From: Bog-473 sp963764305
Lineage (GTDB): Bacteria > Actinomycetota > Acidimicrobiia > Acidimicrobiales > RAAP-2
DNA: 64,000 nucleotides
Direction: 5' to 3'
NCBI GenBank assembly: GCA_963764305.1
Contig: CAVXSD010000010.1
Coordinates: forward strand, 62,001 to 126,000
The first letter of the stretch is position 1, and each line of letters starts with the position of its first letter. This document shows positions 51,229-60,035 of this stretch, one piece after another. A program made the position numbers and the translations under genes. The notes under the pieces were generated by a model that worked only from the letters and a program-made list of their open reading frames with translations, made no database searches and was not told where the DNA came from.

Positions 51229-52372
51229 CTATGCCGTGGCCAGGCCGACGGCCCGGCGGGCGGCTTCGAGCATGGTGGGCTCGGCGATGAGCGTGGGCGA
51301 CAGGTGATCGGCCAGGAGCGCACGGCCCTCCACGGCGTTTGTGCCGTCCAGGCGCATGACGACCGGCGAGCTCAGCTTGACCCGGCCGATGGCCTCGATG
51401 ATGCCCTTCGCCACCTCGTCGACCCGCGTGATGCCGCCGAAGATGTTGACGAAGATGACCTTCACCGCCGGGTCGGCGTTGATCACCTCGAGGGCGGCGG
51501 CCATGACGTCGGCGTTGGCGCCGCCGCCGATGTCGAGGAAGTTGGCCGCCTCGCCGCCGACCTGGGTCACCACGTCGAGCGTGCTCATGGCCAGGCCCGC
51601 TCCGTTGGCGATGATGCCGACGGAGCCCGACAAGCCGATGTAATTCGAGGCCTTTCTCCTTGGCCATCTTCTCGCGAGGGTCGACGTCGGAGTCGTCCTC
51701 GTACTCCTCCCACTCGGGGTGGCGGAAGGCGGCGTTCTCGTCGAGGGTCACCTTGGCGTCGAGCGCGTGCACCTTGCCCTGGGGCGTGAGGATCAGCGGG
51801 TTGATCTCGGCCAGGTCGCAGTCGCCCTCGACATAGCAGTGATAGAGGCGGACCAGCAGGGTGGCTGCCTGGTCCCGCGCCTCGGGGTCGAGGTTGGCCC
51901 GGTCCACCCACTCACGGGCCTGCTCTTCGGTGATGCCGGCCACCGGATCGATGTGGATCCTGGCGATGGCATCGGGGTTGGTCTCCGCCACCTCCTCGAT
52001 CTCGACCCCGCCCTCGGCGGACAGCATGCCGAGGTGCAACTTTGCCTGGCGGTCGAGCGTGAAGCTGGCGTAGTACTCCTTGGCGATGTCGGACGCGTGC
52101 TCCACCCACAGCCGCTTCACCACGTGGCCCTTGATGTCGAGCCCGAGGATGTTGCCGGCGTGCAACCGGACCTCGTCGGCGTCGGCGGCCAGCTTCACCC
52201 CACCCGCCTTGCCGCGACCACCCACCTTCACCTGGGCCTTGACCACGACGGGGTATCCCGCGGACTCGGCCTGCTCGACCGCCTCGTCGACCGTGTCGGC
52301 CACCCCGCCCGGGGAGGTGGGGATGCCAAAGCGGGCGAAGTACTGCTTGCCCTGGTACTCGTACAGGTCCAC
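51229..52372 (-). CDS. sucC: Succinate-CoA ligase, beta subunit (one-base frameshift)
   Basis: It starts with a GTG at 52372 (DLYEYQGKQYFARFGIPTSP), with AAGGAG upstream. The ATP-grasp core VVVKAQVKVGGRGKAGGVKL and CDLAEINPLILTPQGKVHAL are in the first frame. Near 51645 one extra base (CTCGAATTACATCGGC) shifts the frame. The C-terminal CoA/phosphate domain (GSVGIIANGAGLAMSTLDVV, FVNIFGGITRVDEVA, VVMRLDGTNAVEGRALL) continues in the other. Total ~380 residues, the normal length. A break in this core gene suggests a sequencing or assembly error. Confidence 0.93.
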
Positions 52373-52448
52373 TTGGGTGCTGTCTCCTTGTGTCTCGCAC
52401 GCCGGCGCGGTGGTGGGGTGGGGGAAGCGGGTGCAGCGGGAACGGCGG

Positions 52449-52865
52449 TCAGGCCCCGAGCGCCTCCTCGCGCTGGTCGAGGGCCTCGGACAACCAGGAG
52501 CCGATCGAGTCGAGCGGCGCCCCCGGCGTGAAGACGTGGGCGACGCCCTGCTCGTGGAGCACGGGGATGTCGCCCTCGGGGATGATGCCGCCCACGATGA
52601 CGAGCACGTCCCCGCGCCCGACGTCGGCCAGCAGCTTGACCACCTTGGGCACCAGTGTGAGGTGCGCCCCGGAGAGTAGGGACAGCCCGACGGCGTCGGC
52701 ATCCTCCTGCACGACGGCTTGGACCACCTGCTCGGGGGTCTGGTGCAAGCCGGTGTAGACGACCTCGAACCCCGCGTCACGGAGCGCCCGGGCGATCACC
52801 TTGGCCCCGCGGTCGTGGCCGTCGAGTCCGGGCTTGGCCACGACCACCCTGTATGGACGTTTCAT
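52449..52865 (-). CDS. Cobalamin B12-binding domain protein (methylmalonyl-CoA mutase small-subunit type)
   Basis: 138 residues. The B12 lower-ligand motif DxHxxG is GLDGHDRGAKVIARALRDAG; LSLLSGAHLTL and VIVGGIIPEGDIPVLHE complete the cobalamin Rossmann domain. It corresponds to the stand-alone C-terminal part of methylmalonyl-CoA or a related mutase, which pairs with a separate catalytic subunit; that partner is not in the window. The position beside sucCD fits succinyl-CoA metabolism. Confidence 0.9.
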   Translation of the reverse strand: MKRPYRVVVAKPGLDGHDRGAKVIARALRDAGFEVVYTGLHQTPEQVVQAVVQEDADAVGLSLLSGAHLTLVPKVVKLLADVGRGDVLVIVGGIIPEGDIPVLHEQGVAHVFTPGAPLDSIGSWLSEALDQREEALGA

Positions 52866-52915
52866 CAGGTTCCCAGGATACGGATGCCCTGATCCGGACG
52901 CCAGACCGGAAACGC

Positions 52916-55363
52916 TCAGGCCCGCCGCAGCGGGGTGGCGGTGAGCAGCAGGTTCTTCTTGCCCACCGAGTCGAAATGGACGGTGGCCTGGGCCCGTGAC
53001 CCCTCCCCCTTGGCGCTGACGACCACGCCGCGGCCCCAGTGGTCGTGGACCACCTCGTCGCCGGCGGCCAGTCCGAGGTCCTCGGCGCCGGTGCTCCCCC
53101 GGGCGCCACCCGAGCCCGTCCAACCGGAACGGGCGGCGCGGGAGGCGGTGGCCAGAGGGACAGCCGGCGAGAAGGTCGCCCCCGACAGGTGCTCCTCGCC
53201 CGAGAGGGAGTCGTACCCCGAGCCGCGGCGAGGCGAGCCCAGCCCGACGTCCTCGACCAGGTGCGACGGGACCTCGGTCACGAAGCGGCTCGGCATGGCG
53301 GGTTGGGTGCGGCCCCAGGTCGTGCGCGACCAGGCGTGCGAGATGGCGAGGTGCCGGCGCGCCCGGGTGATGCCGACGTAGAAGAGGCGACGCTCCTCCT
53401 CGAGCTCGCTCGGCTCGGCCAGGGAGCGGAAGTGCGGGAAGATCCCCTCCTCCAAACCCACCACGAACACCGCCGGGTACTCGAGGCCCTTGGCGGTGTG
53501 GAGCGTCATCAGCGAGACGCGGGTGCCGTCGCTCTCGAGCTCGTCGGAGTCCGAGACCAGGGCCACCGTCTCGAGGAAGCCGATGACGTCGTCGAAGTCG
53601 GCCGCCTGGCTGGCCAGCTCGGCCAGGTTCTCGATGCGCCCGTCGGCCTCGTGGGTGTGCTCCGCCACCAGCTCGGCCAGGTAGCCCGTCCGCTCGGCCA
53701 CGAGCTGCACGAAGTCGGCCGGGTTCACCGTCTGTACAAGCGGGCGCAACTCGGCCAGCATCTTCGAGAGCTGCTCGGCCCCTTTCAGGGCCTTGCCCGA
53801 GAGACCGGCGTCGGCGGCGCGGTCGATGGCCTCGCTGAAGGGCACATGCTCCACTTGGGCCCAGGCGGCCAGGCGGGCCACCGAGGTGTCACCGATGCCG
53901 CGCTTGGGGACGTTGACGATGCGCCGGGCCGACACCTCGTCGTCGGGGTTGGCCAGCACGCGGACGAAGGCCAGGACGTCCTTGATCTCCCGGCGGTCGT
54001 AGAACTTGGCCCCGCCCACCACCTTGTAGGGGATGCCGCTGAATTTCATGGACGTCTCGAGCGGCAGGCTCTGCGCGTTGGTTCGGTAGAAGACGGCGCA
54101 GTCGCCCCACGTCAGCCCGGCCGACGCGTGCAAGCGGAGGATCTCGCTGGAGACCCACGCCGCCTCGTCCCGCTCGTCCTCGGCCCGGTAGCGCGTGACC
54201 GGGTCTCCGGTGTCGCCGACGGTGAAGAGCTCCTTGGGCTGGCGGCCGACGTTGTTGGCGATGACGGCGTTGGCCGCATCGAGGATCGTCTGGGTCGAGC
54301 GGAAGTTCTGCTCCAGCATGATGGTGGTCACATTGGGGAAGGCACGCTCGAACTCCAAGATGTTGCGGATGTCGGCGCCGCGCCAGCGGTAGACCGACTG
54401 GTCCGAGTCCCCCACCACGCACACGTTTCCGTGCGCCTCGCCCAGCAGCTTCACGATCTCGTTCTGGGCGTGGTTCGTGTCCTGGAACTCGTCGACCAGG
54501 ATGTGCCGGAAGCGCTCCTGGTAGGTGGCCCGCACGTCGTCACAGGCCTGGAGCAGGTTGGCCGTCACCATCAGCAGGTCGTCGAAGTCCAGCGCATTGG
54601 ACGCCAGTAACCGGCCCTGGTAGAGCGCGTAGATGTCGGCGATGCGCTTGCGGAAGGGGTCCGGGCCGCTGCGGGCCTCCTCGCGGAACGTCTCGAAGTC
54701 CACCAGCTCGGACTTGGCCTGGCTGATGACCCCCTGGACCGCCCGCGAGGGCAGCCGCTTCTGGTCGAAGCCCAGCTCGGCCGTGATCATCTCGACGAGG
54801 CGACGCGAGTCGGTGTCGTCGTAGACCGTGAAGGCCGAGCGGTACCCGAGCCGGTCCGCGTTCGAGCGCAGGATGCGCAGGCACGCCGAGTGGAAGGTGG
54901 AGACCCACATCTTCTCGGCGGGCGGGCCGACCAGGTCGGCCACGCGGGTGCGCATCTCGCCCGCCGCCTTGTTGGTGAAGGTGATGGCCAGGATTCCCCA
55001 GGGCGGCGCGTCCCCGGTGGCGAGCAGGTGGGCGATACGGCGGGTCAGCACGCGCGTCTTGCCCGAGCCGGCCCCGGCGATGATCAGGAGCGGTCCGCCG
55101 CGGTGCTCCACCGCGGCGCGCTGCGGCAAGGTGAGATCGTCGACCAGCGCGGCCGGCCGGCCCGAGAATGCGCCCGTCGAGGTGGCGCTACGCCGGCGCC
55201 GGCGCCGACCGTCGTCTGCGCCCTCGGCCGTAGTGTCGACCACGCGGTCGGTCACGACATCGGAGTGCCTGCTCTCCTCGGCCTCAGCGGCCGCTGCGCC
55301 CGCGTCTTCGTCGGACAGGTCGAACAGGTGCGCGTGCTCGCCGCTCCCCGGCGTCACGGTCAC
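52916..55363 (-). CDS. pcrA: ATP-dependent DNA helicase PcrA/UvrD
   Basis: 815 residues from the GTG at 55363, which overlaps the guaA stop by GTGA. Superfamily 1 motifs: GAGSGKT, TFTNKAAGEM, VDEFQDT, GDSDQSVYRWRGA, NFRSTQ, LMTLHTAKGLEYPAVF, and EEERRLFYVGITRAR. An unusual ~75-residue acidic/basic N-tail precedes the first motif, and a Tudor-like end (AGDEVVHDHWGRGVVVSA) closes it. A 3'-5' helicase in nucleotide excision repair and replication-conflict resolution. Translationally coupled to guaA. Confidence 0.94.
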   Translation of the reverse strand: MTVTPGSGEHAHLFDLSDEDAGAAAAEAEESRHSDVVTDRVVDTTAEGADDGRRRRRRSATSTGAFSGRPAALVDDLTLPQRAAVEHRGGPLLIIAGAGSGKTRVLTRRIAHLLATGDAPPWGILAITFTNKAAGEMRTRVADLVGPPAEKMWVSTFHSACLRILRSNADRLGYRSAFTVYDDTDSRRLVEMITAELGFDQKRLPSRAVQGVISQAKSELVDFETFREEARSGPDPFRKRIADIYALYQGRLLASNALDFDDLLMVTANLLQACDDVRATYQERFRHILVDEFQDTNHAQNEIVKLLGEAHGNVCVVGDSDQSVYRWRGADIRNILEFERAFPNVTTIMLEQNFRSTQTILDAANAVIANNVGRQPKELFTVGDTGDPVTRYRAEDERDEAAWVSSEILRLHASAGLTWGDCAVFYRTNAQSLPLETSMKFSGIPYKVVGGAKFYDRREIKDVLAFVRVLANPDDEVSARRIVNVPKRGIGDTSVARLAAWAQVEHVPFSEAIDRAADAGLSGKALKGAEQLSKMLAELRPLVQTVNPADFVQLVAERTGYLAELVAEHTHEADGRIENLAELASQAADFDDVIGFLETVALVSDSDELESDGTRVSLMTLHTAKGLEYPAVFVVGLEEGIFPHFRSLAEPSELEEERRLFYVGITRARRHLAISHAWSRTTWGRTQPAMPSRFVTEVPSHLVEDVGLGSPRRGSGYDSLSGEEHLSGATFSPAVPLATASRAARSGWTGSGGARGSTGAEDLGLAAGDEVVHDHWGRGVVVSAKGEGSRAQATVHFDSVGKKNLLLTATPLRRA

Positions 55364-56949
55364 TCCCACTCGATGGTCCCGGGCGGCTTCGACGTCACGT
55401 CGAGTGCCACCCGGTTCACGCCCTCCACTTCGTTGATGATGCGGGAGGCGATCCGCTCGACCAGGTCGTAAGGCAGCCGGGCCCAGTCCGCCGTCATGGC
55501 GTCGTCGCTGGTGACGGCCCGGATCACGACGGGGTAGGCGTAGGTGCGCCCGTCGCCCATCACGCCAACAGTGCGGACGGCCGGGAGCACGGCGAAGCTC
55601 TGCCACAGCTCGCGGTAGAGACCCGCCCGGCGGATCTCCTCGACGACCACGGCGTCGGCGTTGCGCAGGATCTCGGCCCGCTCGGGTGTCACCTCACCTA
55701 TGATGCGCACACCGAGTCCCGGGCCGGGGAACGGTTGGCGCCACACGATCTCGTGCGGCAGGCCGAGCTCCTCACCGACGGCGCGCACCTCGTCCTTGAA
55801 TAGCAGGCGCAGCGGCTCGACCAGATCGAAGGCGAGATCGTCGGGGAGGCCACCGACGTTGTGGTGCGACTTGATGTTGGCCGCCGTGTCGCTCCCCGAC
55901 TCGATCACGTCGGGGTAGAGCGTCCCTTGGACCAGGAAGCGCGGGCCCTCGCCCGTGCCGGTGGTTCTGCTGTCGCCCGGTCCACTCCCTTCGCCGGAGC
56001 CGGCGCCGAGATCGCGCGCCACCTCCTCGAAGATCCGGATGAACAGCTCGCCGATGATCTTTCGCTTGCGTTCCGGATCCGTCACCCCCGCCAGAGCGTC
56101 GAAGTAGCGGTCGGCCGCCTTCACGTGGACGAGGTCCATCTTGAATTGACGGCGGAAGGTGTCCTCGACCTGATCGGCCTCGCCCGAGCGCATCAGGCCC
56201 GTGTCGACGAAGACGCAGGTGAGCTGGTCGCCCACCGCCTTGTGCACCAGCGCGGCCGCCACAGCCGAGTCCACGCCACCGCTCAGCGCGCACAGCACTC
56301 GGTCCGCCCCCACCTGCGCCTGCACCGCCGCCACCTGCTGCTCGATGATCGAGACGTGCGTCCAGCCCGGCAGGCAGCCGCAGACGTCGATGAGGAAGTG
56401 GTCGAAGACCTCGCCGCCCCGGTCGGTGTGCACGACCTCGGGGTGGAACTGCAGCCCGAAGAGCCGGCGCCCGGTATCGTGCATCGCCGCCACCGGCGCG
56501 CCGGCGCTCGTGGCGGTCGGCGTGAAGCCGTCGGGCACCTCCGTGATGGCATCGCCGTGGCTCATCCACACACTCGACGTGGCCGGCCAGTCCGGGCAGA
56601 GGGGTGAGGCGCCGGTCTGCGCCAGCTCCGTGCGCCCGTACTCGCCCTGGCCGGTGCGCGACACGGTGCCGCCGAGCTGCAGTGCCATGAGCTGCGCGCC
56701 GTAACAGAGCCCGAGGATCGGGATCCCCAGCTCGTAGACGCCGGCGTCGGTGGACGGGGCCGGTGACTCGTACACCGACTTGGGGCCGCCGCTGAAGATG
56801 ATGCCCCTCGGGGCACGGGCCTTGATCTCGGCGACCGAGATCGTCGGCGGGACGATCTCGGAATAGACGTGAGCCTCGCGGACCCGGCGGGCGATCAGGC
56901 GGGCGTACTGCGCGCCGAAGTCGACGACGAGGATCGTGTCGGCCGTCAC
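55360..56949 (-). CDS. guaA: GMP synthase (glutamine-hydrolysing)
   Basis: 529 residues. The class I amidotransferase domain has Cys in ILGLCYGAQLMALQ and His/Glu in GLQFHPEVVHT. The PP-loop ATP pyrophosphatase domain has LSGGVDSAVAAALV. The dimerisation domain ends DVTSKPPGTIEWE. A Gly/Ser-rich insert (GAGSGEGSGPGDSRTTGTGE) sits in the synthetase domain after IFEEVARDL. Converts XMP to GMP. It lies 19 bp downstream of guaB3. Confidence 0.96.
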   Translation of the reverse strand: MTADTILVVDFGAQYARLIARRVREAHVYSEIVPPTISVAEIKARAPRGIIFSGGPKSVYESPAPSTDAGVYELGIPILGLCYGAQLMALQLGGTVSRTGQGEYGRTELAQTGASPLCPDWPATSSVWMSHGDAITEVPDGFTPTATSAGAPVAAMHDTGRRLFGLQFHPEVVHTDRGGEVFDHFLIDVCGCLPGWTHVSIIEQQVAAVQAQVGADRVLCALSGGVDSAVAAALVHKAVGDQLTCVFVDTGLMRSGEADQVEDTFRRQFKMDLVHVKAADRYFDALAGVTDPERKRKIIGELFIRIFEEVARDLGAGSGEGSGPGDSRTTGTGEGPRFLVQGTLYPDVIESGSDTAANIKSHHNVGGLPDDLAFDLVEPLRLLFKDEVRAVGEELGLPHEIVWRQPFPGPGLGVRIIGEVTPERAEILRNADAVVVEEIRRAGLYRELWQSFAVLPAVRTVGVMGDGRTYAYPVVIRAVTSDDAMTADWARLPYDLVERIASRIINEVEGVNRVALDVTSKPPGTIEWE

Positions 56950-56968
56950 CGACTCGTGCTCATCGGCG

Positions 56969-58132
56969 TCAGTGGCCCATCCCCACGCCCTGCGACCGTT
57001 GGAAGAACTTCCCTTCGGTCTGCAGCGAGGGGGCGACCATGACCTCGGCCTTCTGGAACTCCTTGACCGTCTCGTAGCCGCACGTCGCCATCGCGGTCTT
57101 GAGTGCGCCGAACAGGTTCATGCGGCCGTCGTTCTCGTGGGCCGGGCCGAGCAGGATCTCGCGCAGGCTGCCGCGCACCGAGGTGCGGACTCGGGCGCCG
57201 CGCGGCAGCGACGGGTGGAAGGTCGCCATGCCCCAGTGGAAGCCGCGGGCCGGCGCCTCGACGGCCGAGGAGAGGGGCGATCCGAGCATGACGGCGTCGG
57301 CGCCACAGGCGATGGCCTTGGCGATGTCGCCACCCTTGGACATCCCGCCGTCGGCGATCACATGCACGTACACCCCGGTCTCGTCCAGGTGGCGCATGCG
57401 GGCGCCGGCCACGTCGGCGATCGCCGTGGCCTGGGGGACGCCCAGCCCGAGGACACCGCGAGTGGTGCAGGCGTTGCCCGGACCGACGCCCACGAGCACC
57501 CCCACCGCGCCGGTGCGCATCAGGTGCAGGCCGGCCTGGTAGGAGGCGCAGCCACCGACGATCACCGGGAGGTCGAACTCGCGGATGAAGCGCTTGAGGT
57601 TGAGCGGCTCGGAGGTCTTCGACACGTGCTCGGCCGAGACCACAGTTCCCTGGATGACCAGGATGTCGAGCTCGGCGGCCAGGCAGGCCTGGGCGAGCGA
57701 CTCGGTGCGCTGGGGGGTCACCGAAGCCGCCGTCGTGATGCCGGCCTCCTTCATCTGCGTGATGCGGGCCGTGACCAGCTCGGGGATGATCGGCTCCTGG
57801 TACATCTGCTGCATGCGCGCCGTGGCCTTGTCGTCGTCGAGCTCGCGGATCTCGTCGAAGAGCGCGGTGGGGTCCTCGTAGCGGGTCCACAGGCCCTCGA
57901 GGTTGAGGACGCCCAGGCCACCGAGCTTGCCCAATTCGATGGCGGTCACCGGGCTCATCACCCCGTCCATCGCCGCGCCGAGCACGGGCAGCTCGAATCG
58001 GTAGGCGTCGATCTCCCAGGAGATGTCGACGTCCTCGGGGTCCCGGGTCCGCCGGCTCGGGACGATGGCGATGTCGTCGAACCCGTAGGCCTGCCGCCCC
58101 GACTTGAAGATTCCGATCTCGATCTCAGCCAA
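56969..58132 (-). CDS. guaB3: GuaB3-family IMP dehydrogenase-related protein
   Basis: 387 residues from a TTG at 58132, chosen because GGAGGG lies 8 nt upstream and AEIEIGIFKSGRQAYGFDDI is the usual family start. The IMPDH barrel is present (PVLGAAMDGVMSPVTAIELG, VGVGPGNACTTRGVLGLGVP with the catalytic Cys loop, IADGGMSKGGDIAKAIACGA, AVMLGSPLSS). It lacks the CBS pair, as in GuaB3. Its place before guaA supports a guanine-nucleotide role. Confidence 0.92.
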   Translation of the reverse strand: MAEIEIGIFKSGRQAYGFDDIAIVPSRRTRDPEDVDISWEIDAYRFELPVLGAAMDGVMSPVTAIELGKLGGLGVLNLEGLWTRYEDPTALFDEIRELDDDKATARMQQMYQEPIIPELVTARITQMKEAGITTAASVTPQRTESLAQACLAAELDILVIQGTVVSAEHVSKTSEPLNLKRFIREFDLPVIVGGCASYQAGLHLMRTGAVGVLVGVGPGNACTTRGVLGLGVPQATAIADVAGARMRHLDETGVYVHVIADGGMSKGGDIAKAIACGADAVMLGSPLSSAVEAPARGFHWGMATFHPSLPRGARVRTSVRGSLREILLGPAHENDGRMNLFGALKTAMATCGYETVKEFQKAEVMVAPSLQTEGKFFQRSQGVGMGH

Positions 58133-58320
58133 TGTGCTCGCCCTCCGGCATTCGTGGGGCCAGTACGGCTCACGAACCACACCGGCCTGTCTTCTCGACT
58201 CGATTGCGAACGCCGGGCCGACACGCCGACGATGCTCCACTCTAGTCTCCGAGCTGGAAGGACGGGACCGCCTCCGGTGCCCAGAGCCCTCGGGTCGGTG
58301 CCAAATGTCGCCGATCCTTT

Positions 58321-58665
58321 TCAGCTGTCGATGGCCGCCCGGAGCTCAGCGAGGCGATCACGGTTGAGCGAGTACCAGACCCACTTGCCCCGTCGCTCGC
58401 CCCGCACGAGACCCGTCTCGCTCAGGATCTTGAGGTGATGAGACACTGTGGGCTGGCTCTTGGCCAGGGGCCCGACGAAGTCGCACACGCAGACCTCTCC
58501 CTCGGGGGAGGCAGCGAGGATGCTGAGCACCCGCAGCCGGACGGGGTCTGCCAATGCGCTGAACCCGCTGGCCAACCTCGCCGCATCCGTGGTGTCGAGT
58601 GGAGCCGCAAGCACCGATGCACAGCACTCCGTCGATCGGACCTTCGTAGCGGTCGGCTTGCTCAC
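58321..58665 (-). CDS. arsR: ArsR/SmtB-family repressor
   Basis: 114 residues. A winged-helix core (RLRVLSILAASPEGEVCVCD, SQPTVSHHLKILSETGLVRG, GKWVWYSLNRDRLAELRAA) has the Cys pair of the metalloid site, VCVCD, and a further ECC near the N-terminus. It is divergent from the arsI-aquaporin-arsC genes across a short region with a palindromic operator. Arsenite binding would relieve repression. Confidence 0.92.
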   Translation of the reverse strand: MSKPTATKVRSTECCASVLAAPLDTTDAARLASGFSALADPVRLRVLSILAASPEGEVCVCDFVGPLAKSQPTVSHHLKILSETGLVRGERRGKWVWYSLNRDRLAELRAAIDS

Positions 58666-58688
58666 GGGTCACCTCTTCCAAACATATA

Positions 58689-58717
58689 TTGACATCCATC
58701 GATGTATCAGCCATACT
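58689..58717 (+). promoter_or_regulatory. Predicted promoter of the ars genes
   Basis: TTGACA (58689-58694), 17-bp spacer, CATACT (58712-58717). The left arm of the operator palindrome lies inside the spacer. Confidence 0.55.
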
Positions 58718-58728
58718 CGATACATCGA
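58699..58728. promoter_or_regulatory. Predicted ArsR operator
   Basis: TCGATGTATC and GATACATCGA form a perfect 10-bp inverted repeat with a 10-bp spacer, overlapping the -10 region. Its size and place between arsR and arsI fit a dimeric ArsR site controlling both directions. Confidence 0.65.
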
Positions 58729-58756
58729 CTGTGATCGATACTACAGGGAGGTCGCC

Positions 58757-59245
58757 ATGTCGAGGGTCCAACTCGCTCTGAACGTCAGCGACATCGACGA
58801 GGCCGTCGCGTTCTACTCCAAACTCTTCGGGACCGGGCCCGCCAAGCGCCAGCCGGGCTACGCCAATTTCGCCATCGCCGACCCGCCGCTCAAGCTGGTC
58901 TTGATGGAGGACACGGCCGCGCGGGGTCACGGCACCGTTGGTGCTCTCAACCACCTGGGCGTTGAGGTCGAGACGCCGGACGACGTAGTGGCGGCAACGG
59001 GTCGCCTGAGCGACGGCGGCCTCGAGACCGAAGTCGAGGAGCGGACGACGTGTTGCTACGCGGTGCAGGACAAGGTCTGGGTCAGCGACCCGAACGGCGC
59101 ACCATGGGAGATCTACACCGTCCTCGCCGACGCTCCGGCCGAGACGGGCATCGCCGGCGACGGGAGCTGCTGTGTCCCCGAAGCGGTCCAGAGCATTCCG
59201 GTGACGGTTGGTTCGCCACAGTCCTGCTCGCCGTCCTGCTGCTGA
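58757..59245 (+). CDS. ArsI/CadI-family glyoxalase-fold protein
   Basis: 162 residues; ATG after AGGGAGG. RVQLALNVSDIDEAVAFYSK, FGTGPAKRQPGYANFAIADP, ALNHLGVEVETPDDV (metal His), EERTTCCYAVQDKVWVSDPN (Cys pair) and PWEIYTVLAD (metal Glu) match cadmium-induced CadI and the C-As lyase ArsI. The Cys-rich tail (GSCCVPE, SCSPSCC) may bind trivalent arsenic. Residue 5 is Gln, not the His seen in some lyases, so the activity (organoarsenical cleavage or metal binding) is not certain. Confidence 0.87.
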   Translation: MSRVQLALNVSDIDEAVAFYSKLFGTGPAKRQPGYANFAIADPPLKLVLMEDTAARGHGTVGALNHLGVEVETPDDVVAATGRLSDGGLETEVEERTTCCYAVQDKVWVSDPNGAPWEIYTVLADAPAETGIAGDGSCCVPEAVQSIPVTVGSPQSCSPSCC

Positions 59246-59273
59246 GCAAACACGGCGATCAGGGGAAAGGCTG

Positions 59274-60008
59274 GTGAGGGACACGGTCCTGTGGCGGCGG
59301 CTCCTCGCCGAGTTCTTGGGCAGCGCCCTTCTGGCTGCCGTCGTCATTGGCTCGGGCATCGCGGCACAGACCCTCTCCCCGGACAACATCGGGCTCCAGC
59401 TCTTCGAGAACGCGGCGGCCACGGCAACGGGTCTGTTCGCCATCATCTTGATGTTCGGCCCGATCTCGGGCGGACATTTCAACCCGATCGTCTCATTCGT
59501 GGATGCCGCATTCGGGGGTCTCAAGTGGAAGGACGCCGCCGCATACCTGCCCTTCCAAGTCGCCGGGTGCATCTGCGGCGCGATTCTGGCCAATGTGATG
59601 TTTTCGGAGGCCGCGATCTCCATCTCGACCAAGCACCGGGCGTCCGGACCCCACTGGCTCTCCGAGGTCGTCGCCACCATCGGCCTGATCCTGGTCATCT
59701 TCGCCCTGGCCCGGACGGGCCGATCCCACCTCGCACCGGCGGCGGTCGGTGCCTACATCGGTGCGGCCTATTTCTTCACCAGTTCGACCAGCTTCGCCAA
59801 CCCCGCCATCACGGTCGGCCGCATGTTCTCCAACACCTTCGCCGGCATTGCCCCCTCATCGGTCCCCAACTTCATTTCTGCTCAGGTCGCCGGCGGCGTG
59901 CTGGCGTTCGGACTGATCAAGGGGCTCTACCCCGGCATGACCAAGGCCGAGGCGGCCGACGTCATCGAGCCGCACCTGCGGGGCGAGAACGACCTCGAGA
60001 CTCGCTAA
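59274..60008 (+). CDS. MIP/aquaporin-family channel of the ars locus
   Basis: 244 residues from a GTG. Six hydrophobic segments and two half-helix motifs: GGHFNPIVSFVDA (NPI in place of NPA) and SFANPAITVGRMF (NPA). In some bacteria an aquaglyceroporin replaces an arsenite pump, letting As(III) formed by ArsC leave the cell. No arsB or acr3 is seen in the window, which supports that role here. It starts 28 bp after arsI, in the same operon. Confidence 0.9.
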   Translation: MRDTVLWRRLLAEFLGSALLAAVVIGSGIAAQTLSPDNIGLQLFENAAATATGLFAIILMFGPISGGHFNPIVSFVDAAFGGLKWKDAAAYLPFQVAGCICGAILANVMFSEAAISISTKHRASGPHWLSEVVATIGLILVIFALARTGRSHLAPAAVGAYIGAAYFFTSSTSFANPAITVGRMFSNTFAGIAPSSVPNFISAQVAGGVLAFGLIKGLYPGMTKAEAADVIEPHLRGENDLETR

Positions 60009-60035
60009 CCCTCTCCACCCACGAAAGGACGGCCC

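Noticed and set aside
53039..54610. 523-residue plus-strand ORF opposite pcrA
   Set aside because: GC-rich codon-position shadow of the helicase gene. The long plus-strand ORFs opposite sucCD, guaA and guaB3 are rejected for the same reason.
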